The notes below the pieces were generated by a model, which was given only the letters and a program-made list of their open reading frames with translations, was not told the DNA's origin and did not search any database. From assembly GCF_000524195.1 (NCBI RefSeq), contig NW_020170407.1, positions 432,293 through 490,738 on the forward strand: a stretch of 58,446 nt of DNA, in the 5' to 3' direction. This stretch comes from Echinococcus granulosus (Eukaryota; Platyhelminthes; Cestoda; Cyclophyllidea; Taeniidae). Position 1 is the first letter of the stretch; the number at the start of each line of letters is the position of its first letter. Below, piece after piece: positions 48,338 to 58,446 of the stretch. Made by a program: the position numbers and the translations under genes.

Positions 48338-51300
48338 CTATTCTAAAATCCACGTTTTTCTGTTGGGCGACTTAAGGTCTTTTGTCGTCTTCTAGAATTA
48401 GCACCTCCATTCAGTCTGTTTGGAGAAAAGAAGCCTCTCTTGTACATTTTCGCCATTATTCAAATAGCTCGCATTTATAAGTGGTGTCTAGTCTTCCTCA
48501 AATCAAGCCTTCTGAACATGAAGAATTGTTTGCCCCGGAAGTGGGTACTTGTCAGTGGGTCGCTTGAGAGCATACATTCACTTTACAAGTACAGGAATAC
48601 AAAGGTCCTTTCCCACCTCAACTAGGTCAGACAGCCGACATTCGTCGTCATAAAGCGTGCATAATGGACACCTTGGATAATTTGTTGTCATCTGCTGTCA
48701 GTAGACTGGGGACCCATTTTCCATTCACTTCCCATTTTACGTAAATGCAAATGGATAGTTTGGGGAGGCATGTAAGTACAAAAAGAGAGAGAATCCTGAC
48801 TTGAGAGAAGGATCTAATCCCACTGCACAACGCACCTTCTCCACAGGTCATAGAAGGTTACGGCCTTGACATCTACCAAAAATAGCATGGAATTTTTTGC
48901 TTTATCCAACATAATGCATAAGCATGCACTGTGAAGAAGAAACCACTTTTCAAAGTTCTGATAATTCAGGATTTCTTACATTTAAATGAATAGAAATTTG
49001 AATGAATTTCTTGCGTCCAAAGACTTATTCATCCAAGACTTTATAGGCTACTGCTTTTGCCTCATTTAAACAATTACTGTTTTTCAAACACATTGTTTTA
49101 AACAAATGTTGCTTCATTTTTTATAACTACACGGTATTTTTATTGCCCCCTTAGGGATTTGGCAAGGAGAAAAACAAATTTAGCTGCCATTACTAAAGGC
49201 CATATAATTCTCCTATTGGTTTTCTTCAAAAAAAAGTATCCGAAATTTCCATCTACTCGATTTAATTTATGACCTAGACTGAAGTGGAAGTTTCACTGTT
49301 TGACCCTAAATATGCTCAAATGATCTGAAATATAATATGTCTAATCGTATATTTTGATCTACTCTTTACTTTTTAGGATTTTTATTACTTCCTAGTACAC
49401 TTTGACCCTGCAGACTCTCGTAAAACGCTTTTGTTTGTATATTATAGGCGGTTATCATTTAGAGTGACATTTTTGAAGGTGGAGATTAATTCTGGCAAGG
49501 TGTTGTGCCCTCTTGATAGTTTGACAATTAACCTAAAGGCAATTTATTTCTGTGGAGTAAAAAAAGGGAGCTTCGAAAGCGTTTAGTAACTAAATCAAGT
49601 AAGTATTGCTGTGTGTGACCAGGCTGCTGTGTCTTGTTGAAAGAAAGTCCATTCTCTGTAGTTGCATCGGTGGAATTTTTTTAGTTGAACAATACCACTA
49701 TCATTGGCTTTTATCTTTTACATGTACTGCATTTTTTGAGCCCTAAAGGAAGTCTGCTAGATCCAGACACCTTAACACGAGAAGGAGGACAAACCCATTT
49801 CATGTAGCGCCTGCCAGTAATTTACCCATCCAGCTAGCGGCATCCATTCGCTCGGCTTCGGCTGTCACGTGATCCACAAGTCTCACTACTTCCTTATCAG
49901 ATCATAATTACAAGTGGCAAATTTTAAAGATGAAAGATAAAATTTTTACTTAACAGTAAGTTTAAATTTTCGCAGGTTTTGTTTTATGAAAGAAGTAACA
50001 AAGAAGTCCTAACGGCTTTCCTTTGTGAAGGGCAGACATGCAGCAAGTCCCAATTGGTGTGCCAGAACATTTGGTCGCACCTCAGACACCGGATTTCTAG
50101 AAACTTCATTTAAACACATTCGATGCAGGTTTTTTAACAATTCCTATTAATTACTTCCGTATCTGTAACAAAAAATGTGAGCTATCTTAAGCAAACTTCA
50201 AATGCAGGTAATTAGTTAAGACCTAAATAAGAGTAAGTTAGCCCTGGAAAAGTTAATGCCGAGCCTTTGCGAACACAGAAGAATAGTCTTTTAAAGGCGG
50301 AAAAGGAAAAGTATATTCCACCCAGTTTCCATTTTTAGTCATTTTAGACTAATAAAATTGTTCGAGAACTGTTCGTCACTGATGTGATTGTACTTTGGCT
50401 AAATAAAGTTAGCTAAAGATATATTAGGAAGCTTTTACAAACAAATTACCTCTTTCTGAGGTTTCTTCTTTAGTTTAACAACATTATATGTCCGTTTTAA
50501 TTGTTTAATGATGACGGAATAAAGGTTTTACAATTTTGCTTCTACAAGGGTTAATTTTGCTAAAAGGACTCTTTAGGATGGGAAAAACAAAGGCGCCTGC
50601 TTTTTACAAAAAAGATTTAGTAACTGTTGAGCGTTTTTTGTTCAAATCTTTATGTGATTTCTTTTTAAAGTAAAGCAAACTTGCTGTGAGCTCCTCGGGA
50701 AGTCACCTCTCTATCTCCCTTGTTCGCAACATGTCACCATGACCTACCTTCGTACCACCCAATTCCGATTGTCCAATGCCAAGAAAGAATAATCATCAAC
50801 AGATAGACAAATTCCAGGAGATCGCAAAAGAAAAATAGGTTGTATTTCTCTATTCCGTCTTGAAGTGCAGCTGTGGAGCAAAATAGGCTTTTCACTCTCC
50901 ACAGTTTGTAAGGCCCTCTGAAGGCATGATGGCAGCCTCCAAAGCATTCTATGCCTTACAGATGAATTATTTTAATTCCACGGAAAATCTGAGGCGATCC
51001 ATTGATAAAAGCAGTCAATAATCACGTTTATAAACCCTTAAAGGCACCAAAAATGTCCCCTGTGAATGGATAGATTGGTACCGACTCCCTTCAGAGGCGT
51101 TGATATGACATCGACTTTTGCAACATACCCTCTCCTGAAGCAGTGTGTTTTGCAGAAAGCGTAATGTACAGAAATCGTTACCAAATCTGCAAAGTACACC
51201 ACTACTGATAGGCAATATTCTCCCTATCAGACGAATTCATCATACCACCTTCAGTCTTGGCTGGCGGATGGTCGAAGCGTACACATGAAACCCAAAGCTC

Positions 51301-53611
51301 CAGAAGCAGAAGAGTGTCACAGGCAGTGGCTGAGGCAAAAGCTTTAAAGAAGAGAGGGATAAGCAGTGATTTAATATTTGTTTTGATGTATATTTAATCA
51401 CGCAAGCAGTGCATTCTGCGGTTTGTACTTATCTATAGCTCTCCAGCTCCTTTGTGCGTTAATAATAAATCTTTTTCCATACCGGTGTGGTTTATTGCGA
51501 ATTGGGTGGCTAAAATACATCTTAGAACTACATTAGGTTCTAATGGGAGTAATTTTTAAAGCAGAATTGAATTTTTACTACTTTTTAGATCAATCTTGAA
51601 CCCTTTCAATTGTTCAATCTATTTTGAAGGCGAATGTCAAACGCTAATAGCAAGGCAATGTGATAGTCATCAGTTGGAAAATTGTGGCCAAGGCAATGGG
51701 GAGGATGAGTCAGTATCTCCCTCTCTTGTTACCGTCCTTTTAAAGTACAACCCTTCCTACTAGTTCTTCTCGTTTACTTTTGGGCTGTATCAAAGTGTAT
51801 CAAGCTGATGGATCCCAGCTATTATCGGTAGGCCACCATCAACAATAACGCCAAGCATAAAGCTAGCTCATTTTCTAGCATATGAATTGTGAAGTAGATA
51901 AGTGACCAAATTGTATGGGTATGTCCAACGGTATGTTCATTTTGCTCTACCAACTTTGGAATGGGAAAGTCATTTCCGATCACATGCAAACAATCCTTTC
52001 CCACCCGTGAATTTTTATAGCCTACCTAAAAGATAACAAATTAGTGGGCTCTAAAGGTTGCCACAATCTAAGGTTAATGCAACAAATTGGTTTGAAGCCT
52101 CACAATTTTTCCCACCTGATGTAAATTTAAAAGATGTTTCACCTGCTGCGTCAAATATTGCTGGAATATGTCATCACTTTAATCCCGAGTCGAGGAACCA
52201 TCCTTAAGTGATTCACCGAGAGAGCCTAATTGTTTAAGGTCGTAAACTTTGCTGCCGCTCTTTAAGGTAGCACATCATTACTGTATTCAACTGATCTTCC
52301 AACCGTTCAAAAAGGGAAGCAGTACAGAGGACAATGTAGAATACGGCATGCATAGACCGACACACATTTATGCAGGCAGGTACTTGCATTAAGCTTGCTT
52401 AATGCTCCATAAATAGAGAAAAGTTGTGAATGATTTTTGGGGCAATTAAATGAGGAAAATAGATTTTGTTTGTTTTTTACATTTTAACTAAGCATATGAA
52501 GGTAGATACTTAAAAAGTTTTGACAATCGGAGTCAAAGGTTTTAGGTGACCATGCATTATAAAACACAGATATATATCAGCCCATCAGTAAGGTTCTCCT
52601 TTTTATGCTCCAATTTCCAACTAAGGTTAACATTTATATCATAAAATCCAGTTGCGGAAGCCTTGTTACTAAGTCCGTTGAGAGGATATGATGCCATGGT
52701 ATTCAATCCTTTACTACTACTTATTCGTGGTGCATTTTAGAAGCATTTGCTTCCATTGTAGGTGCCTACTCAACATGATGCAAATCAGGAAAAAGTACCT
52801 CATAAGGGAAACTAGGACTAGTAATTTGTTGGAACAAAGCCTTCTGCTAGTAAGAAGGTAAGAGATCTCATACCACACACTCAAAAGGCTTTGTTGAACG
52901 AAGATTTTTTCACTTTAGGATGTTGGACGGAAAAAATGTTGCCCAATCCTCATCCTTGTTTCCTTATCATTCTTTTTCAAGTGAGAAGAAATACTCTGCC
53001 TTGTCGGTGGCACTAAAAGAAGTGAGCTAGAAGCAGAGAAGATTGGGACTTGAATATTTGTTTTTTGAAGACAGCGTCTTACAAAAGCAGGATATACAGG
53101 TCCGTGTTATTGCAAAAGCTTGTCTTTTTAAACAATCACACGAAATTATTTCATCATCTTATATGCGTTACAATTTGTTACTGAGCTAAGTCTATAATGA
53201 ATTGTCACATGATAGCGAGATGCTAATGCATCAAAATGTGTCAGAATATTGTATTTTCTGGCAATTTACACATTGGTTTGTTTTTAGAAACCAACGCATA
53301 TTTCACATTGGGTGTAACAAGTGGATCAGCTTTACCAAGGTAAGAGACGGACAAATTTGACTTCTTGCGTCTCGTAGAAACGAGTCGCTGGTAATACCCG
53401 TATCTCTACTGCTTACCAAAAAATATATATTTATGGTTAATTGATATATTTTTCAATTATACCATTTAACCAACCGTGAGATGAAGATGTAGACCCTCAA
53501 TTGCCCGTTGACCAATTGAAATTGCCCAACAGATCAGCCAATCATCAGCCAGCATCGGCTGTATGGCATAGTCTGTGAACATAACATTCGAACGCTTCTC
53601 ATTATTACGTT

Positions 53612-54856
53612 ATGACCAATTTAGAGGGAGAAAACAATGCGCTTCCAAACTGTTCACTCTATTGGGACAGTTATATTAGCGTCAGATTCCTGGAAACATG
53701 TCAGGTGGATCGAATGGAGGCAATTGTGTACCCCAGTTTCGCTCGCCTCTACGTGTCCATTTCTCTCTCCGTCCTTGGCGCTTTTTTTAACCTGTGGGCT
53801 CTCATACTCCTCCTATTGGACTATCACAGTCCCCATTTAAAGTATAACCAATCAAAAATACACTCAAAAATCTGTTCCACTGGAACAAATCACAAGGTTC
53901 AGCACACCAGCTCAAGGCGAACCACCATGCAAGTTGGACTCATCATATTCTGCCTTTTTGAGGTCCTTTACCATGCCGCTTCTTCCAGCGGTGAAGTAAT
54001 CAACCTCTTTGCGTACAATGCGATAAAAAAAGGTACCATTCCTATGCCAGCTAATGGGAGTCTCACGTACATTTACTCGGTTCTACCTCCGGTGTCAAGC
54101 TTCTTTAATTGGATTCGAGATACAGGAATTTGTGGACGCAATTGGGCTATCACACTAATCACAATCGCAAGAGCCGAGGTGGTTATCTGGCCGCTTGCGT
54201 CACGTTGTTATCAGAGGTGCTTACGACAAAAACGGTTCTTCCTCCTTCTGATGTCTTTGTTCGCTCTCACCGGTATAATTATTTCGGGGACACGTCGATT
54301 TGATCAGAAAATTAGCGTCTGTTATAGCACACGACTATCCTCTTATTGCATCTTTTCAGAAGTATTCCTCCTATCCAATTTTAAGCAATTTTCTGCCGTT
54401 TATTTCTCCTTTCAAACCCTACTTCCTTGGATGCTCATTTTGATCTTCACAACCCTTATCATCTTTCAACTAAAGCCATGCAAAAAGCACTCGGAAAATT
54501 CGATCCGCCGACTGACCAGTAAATATGGAGGTAGAGATAATCATCTTCGTGCTTCGATTGCAGTTACGGTTATTGCGGTGTTCTGCACGATATTTGAATT
54601 TCCGACATTTGCTCTGTCCATGTACTACATCGCAAGTGATCCCGATGAAGCTCTAGAGCTGTGGGATACAATTGCAAATACTCTCCTTCAAATAGACTCT
54701 ATCGCAAATTTCTTCCTTCTCATTATTACTATGCCATCTTTGCGAAGGCGTCTACGAAGATCCTTTCCAATACATGCTCAACGGAGGGAGCTCAGCGCTC
54801 CCGAACCTCGGACTATTGTAGCAGACGTGGAGATAACATCCAAGGGTAGAGACTGA
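53612..54856 (+). CDS. Divergent rhodopsin-like G-protein-coupled receptor, single exon, 414 aa
   Basis: Seven hydrophobic segments can be placed near residues 46-70, 106-133, 168-194, 207-226, 262-287, 311-340 and 350-373. The N terminus is short with a possible glycosylation site (NCS at 13). TM1 carries an Asn (N60) at the usual position, and TM2 has Glu117 where Asp is usual. The end of TM3 reads ARAEVVIWPL, aligned with DRYxxxxxPL, so Asp and Tyr of DRY are both Ala. Cys174 could pair with Cys237 or Cys246. TM6 keeps a proline (FEFPTF). TM7 reads DSIANFFLL in place of NPxxY, close to the NSxxNF form of invertebrate peptide receptors, and is followed by a basic helix 8 (LRRRLRRSF). Ligand unknown; a peptide receptor or a flatworm-specific orphan family (such as PROF1) is possible. 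The first in-frame ATG was used; Met35 is an alternative. ATTAAA (55085-55090) and AATAAA (55303-55308) could be polyadenylation signals. Confidence 0.85.
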   Translation: MTNLEGENNALPNCSLYWDSYISVRFLETCQVDRMEAIVYPSFARLYVSISLSVLGAFFNLWALILLLLDYHSPHLKYNQSKIHSKICSTGTNHKVQHTSSRRTTMQVGLIIFCLFEVLYHAASSSGEVINLFAYNAIKKGTIPMPANGSLTYIYSVLPPVSSFFNWIRDTGICGRNWAITLITIARAEVVIWPLASRCYQRCLRQKRFFLLLMSLFALTGIIISGTRRFDQKISVCYSTRLSSYCIFSEVFLLSNFKQFSAVYFSFQTLLPWMLILIFTTLIIFQLKPCKKHSENSIRRLTSKYGGRDNHLRASIAVTVIAVFCTIFEFPTFALSMYYIASDPDEALELWDTIANTLLQIDSIANFFLLIITMPSLRRRLRRSFPIHAQRRELSAPEPRTIVADVEITSKGRD

Positions 54857-57800
54857 AGGAGTCCACTTATTAATGCACTTGATCTTGTAAATAGTATTTC
54901 ATAATTGAGACGTTTTTATCTCATAATCTTGTCATTTGATCGCCTCTGTTGCCGTTGTTGTGTGTGCGTGTAAACTAGTCGATTTGTTCATATGCCTACT
55001 TTACCCTCTACTGCGCTAAGAAAAGCGCCATAATGTACTTTGGTGGATGTTCGGAGTATATCCTTCTTATTGTATATAGTGCTCATTAAAACACGAGTTC
55101 TTAACTTATGCATTTGGTTTTTTTAATCTTTCATTACATAGAGGCAGCACAAATCAATTTGGAGGGGTAAAATTGGTCACTATAGCACCTGGTTCTGTTT
55201 ATACATTAATAGATTTAGAAACAGTCCTGTTTTATGATTTATTTATGTTATTCTTAGAAAAAAATGTGGTCCATAAGCAAAAAAATTTATAACAAATCGA
55301 ACAATAAATAATCTACGAAGAACTTCTTTGAACCATTCCCGACAAGACAAACTAGCTGAAAATGCCACATCTTTAGAAGCCAGTGGTCTAAGTCTGCTTC
55401 TATTTCGCTTTTACTTAACTATTTTTCATGTTGCTGTTTACTTTTTATCCGAAAAGAAGGTAATGGGAGTAACCTGGAAAAATAGGCACAGGGGAATACG
55501 GATGTGTGAATCCTCCCACAGCTAAGTTTCCTAACATGCGGCAAGAAATGCTACAGTCTTTAACTTATTCATTAGTCAAGTTGCGTTTTGCTGTACCAAA
55601 CGAAAAGATCGCATCAGATGCAAAATTCTGTCTACAGTCACCGGACGCGGTCATCTGGAAATGAAAATGGTGCCTCATTAGCGTGGTATAGTTTGTAGAT
55701 GTGGATTTTTCACCCGCGTAATGAATGTAGGATCGCAAAAGTCATTTGTTGTTTTTCAAGCCATTTGGTGAGTCAGCAAATTGCCTTTTCTCATTAGTAG
55801 GTGGAAAGTGCGAAGACTAGTAAATTACTGGTCTTTGAGGCTTAGAAGTTATTCCTTCTTCTACTTTCCCTTTGCTTAGGGAATCAACAAACAGTTTCTT
55901 TTTTTAACTATCCACACCACTCTATTGCTTTGTTTTCTGTCTTATTTTTGCTTCATCTGATAAAAATCCAACCCTAGTTTATTGGGAATATATCTAACTG
56001 AACGGCTTTAAAGTACCGAAGTGTCACTGATGTGACGCATAAGTGATCAAAGTACACCGTTAGGTTTGGCGGCAAGGAAAAAAATAATACAGTAGACCTC
56101 ATAGAATCGACCTATTCTTCTTCGAACTCCGTCTTCTACGGTAGAAATATTTTAAGAAAATATGCGAATAAAAAATGATTTTTTGTATACACATTACCAG
56201 AAGGTTATGTGGTCGAATTGGCTGCTTAATCGGTAAAAATGAAAGGCCTGTGTAGTTGACAAACAATAAAATGCAAATCACATCACCACTTAGCCTCCTC
56301 ATCCTTTGAACCTCCGCTTCAGCCGCTTCTCGTAATCACCCCTCCTGCTTAGGGCGCATTGAGTCCCATATGTGAACTCCAGCCGACCGCTAGGCAGGAT
56401 CAAAGATAACGTAGGGAGTGGGTTTACCGGGAAGAGCATTACCTGTTGGTGGCAGTGTGTACAGCAAGTTTGTTTACAATTTCTGAATATCACGCTCCTT
56501 GAGTGGCGTACTGTATGAGAGGGGTGGGAGGGAGTTTCAAATGGAAAGCAGCGCCATAGGCTAGACGATGTTTTACAGCAAGCATAGTCATTCTATCAAT
56601 AGGTTTTAGTGGTAATATTTACTAAAGGCAAGTTTGAAGTAAAGATTTTGTGTTTTGTGACTACGATCTGCACTGCTTTATCCCTTTAAAGAGCTTTATT
56701 TAATTCTCATTACCATTTATTGTGAAGAATTCAAATTTTGCCTTATTAGCACGTCTGTGATATCTCCACACCTATTTTTAACGTCAAGATCGTTAATGCT
56801 AGTACCTAATCAACAAAATTATGCGAAGATTTGACGTTATTTCCACCAAAGTGACGCTTTGAGGACATTTCCGACCCCTAATGGGGCCTCATGGTAATGC
56901 AACTAAAAAAAGTAACATTGAAGTAGTTGATTTGTTTAATCAAAAAAGATAATATTCATTACCGAACTTAAGGAACAATAAAATGAATGATTTCAGACAG
57001 GTTACTACTGAAATTTTAGATGTAACGCATCTAAAGACAAGGTCTGAACATGATACTTTTTCGTTAATAGCGCATTTAACTAGGCAGACCTTTATGGCGC
57101 TGCAAGTTCTACTTCCGATTGCCATCGTGACCTTCCAGCCAGGCTCCTAGAGGTCCACTTCTCTCCTATGTTAGTAATAAATTTTCTACAGTCCCTGAAA
57201 GGGGAGGCTTGTTTACGACTGCAAGAAAGACGAGGAATGCTGTAGTGAAGTAATTACAGAAATCCCAGTAGATGTCCTCTTATATCCACAATAAACATAG
57301 ATCAAATGGTAGCGTTTCGGCGTTGATCTATAGCGTAAACGTTTAAGGGAAGTGGCTTTCAAATGGGTGCATAACAACATGAGGTACAAATCCTCATTGT
57401 GTCTAGCTACAGAGAACATGGACGTCTTGAATATTATCATCCGCCCTATAAGCTTAGCTATAAAATGATCAACTAAAAGCAGCTGCTGCCATCACCGATT
57501 TGGTTAATTAATTCCAGCGTAGATCCATCGGGTTTATTTCAGACACCGCTAATTTGGGCTGTAGGCAGGAGTGCTGGTACGCATGTGCAGTAGCGCGTTG
57601 ATAACGCGGTCGTAAAACACCAACCTACCAGTGCTTGCTGGTGAGGAAGACCTTATGAACAGTCACATAAATAGAACCGAAGCGTGGGTATTTTAGCAGC
57701 ATTTCAAAGCCTACAGAAGTCAGTCAGTGTCGAGACCACCTAGACAACATGTGTAACATGCTTGATTCTCAGACACCGATCAGTGCACTACCAGCTGTCA

Positions 57801-58446
57801 AGTGAAGGAATTATCCAAGAGGTGAGTTCTTCTACAGCCATGATAAATGCAGTTATTAGCGATCACATCATCACCCGCCTCACAAAAACAACACACTGAT
57901 ATCTTGCTGCAAGGTCCTGCATTACACTTTTCTTTCCTTGCGTTATGTTACCTCCGATTAGTCGCCATTGTGAAGAGGATTTCAAGTGTTTTGCTTTACA
58001 CGCACTGAAGTGTTAAGCCAGCAGCACTGAAGGTCATCACCATTTGTCACTCATCTTGGTTGCGTCTAGGAGGCCAAATGCTGCCGTCTTCTCGGAGGAG
58101 TGCCATCTATCATGCTTTTATATGGCATTTCCAAGGGTGCTCACTTCAAGTGCTCATTGGTCTACCTTCAGCTCTTCTTGTCCTTTCTATTACCTTTCGC
58201 TGATTTATATGCCCGCTGAAGTTAAATATCCTTGATAGCAGCTCAGTAGAGATTTTCTCAACTCGGCACCTATCACAAAAAGTAGAGAGTTGAAGCCCCC
58301 ATCATAATGGCATTTTGGCCACAAACGAGAGGAGGATGGACTAACTGTGCAGACTGGATCGACTGGCAGGGCGGAAATCTGTACCGGCGTGAGGAAGGCC
58401 CACAGACAAACCTATCCATAGAGTATCTTTCCGCCTATTAATGGAT
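54857..58446. other. 3' flank of the receptor gene and intergenic region
   Basis: Contains possible polyadenylation signals for the receptor gene in its first 450 bp. Nothing else was recognised except a tiny perfect inverted repeat CGCGTT-GAT-AACGCG at 57594-57608. Open frames are short. Confidence 0.45.

Larger units (their letters stand above)
46066..53611. other. Intergenic region, no gene recognised
   Basis: About 7.5 kb between the start of the TSP1/Ig gene and the receptor gene. The left end should contain the TSP1/Ig promoter. It has a GAC/GAT trinucleotide run (46143-46162) and a CT run (48321-48337). Open frames are short and show no recognisable domains. Confidence 0.5.

Noticed and set aside
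56299..56493. Minus-strand frame with a basic C terminus ending in KRRFKG, considered as a neuropeptide precursor
   Set aside because: No signal peptide and only one possible processing site, at the end.
57594..57608. Short perfect inverted repeat CGCGTT-GAT-AACGCG
   Set aside because: Six-base arms in isolation are expected by chance in a window this size.
1..58446. tRNA, rRNA, known flatworm microRNAs, CRISPR arrays or operon-like gene runs
   Set aside because: None was recognised by eye. CRISPR and bacterial operon structure are not expected in this eukaryotic sequence. A covariance-model scan was not possible here.

Overview
The window is eukaryotic nuclear DNA. It is AT-rich, coding density is low, genes are split by GT-AG introns, and one 100-base run of N marks an assembly gap. 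The gene content suggests a parasitic flatworm, probably a tapeworm. There are 33- and 34-nt micro-introns in one gene next to introns of several kb to 19 kb in others. There is also a divergent, apparently single-exon rhodopsin-like receptor and a degraded mariner-type transposase. The species cannot be named from the sequence alone.

Layout, left to right. (1) About 0.9-6.7 kb, minus strand: the 5' half of a HECT-type E3 ubiquitin ligase of the WWP/ITCH/Su(dx)/NEDD4 group. It has a C2 domain exon and an exon that ends inside the first WW domain. The other WW domains and the HECT domain must lie beyond the left edge. A mariner transposase remnant sits in one of its introns. (2) 7.0-7.65 kb, plus strand: a complete three-exon EMC8/9 gene (ER membrane protein complex subunit), head to head with the ligase across 292 bp. 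(3) 7.65-12.9 kb: no gene recognised; some enhancer-like patches. (4) 12.9-18.15 kb, minus strand: a complete three-exon gene for a 320-residue C2H2 zinc-finger protein with a CtBP-type PLDLS motif. (5) 18.9-46.1 kb, minus strand: a six-exon gene for a 661-residue single-pass membrane protein, with signal peptide, four thrombospondin type-1 repeats, two Ig-like domains, one membrane helix and a short tail. It contains an 18.9-kb intron holding the gap, dispersed repeats and a long imperfect hairpin. (6) 46.1-53.6 kb: nothing recognised. (7) 53.6-54.9 kb, plus strand: a single-exon 414-residue seven-transmembrane receptor. (8) 54.9 kb to the end: nothing recognised.

The genes are not an operon. 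They are independent eukaryotic units: ubiquitin ligation, ER membrane-protein insertion, transcriptional control, cell-surface adhesion or guidance, and signalling. Exon joins were worked out by hand from splice consensus, reading phase and domain continuity. They need transcript confirmation. The least usual items are the TSP1-then-Ig membrane protein, the 98% identical 216-bp direct repeats inside its introns, and the receptor with Ala-Arg-Ala in place of DRY.
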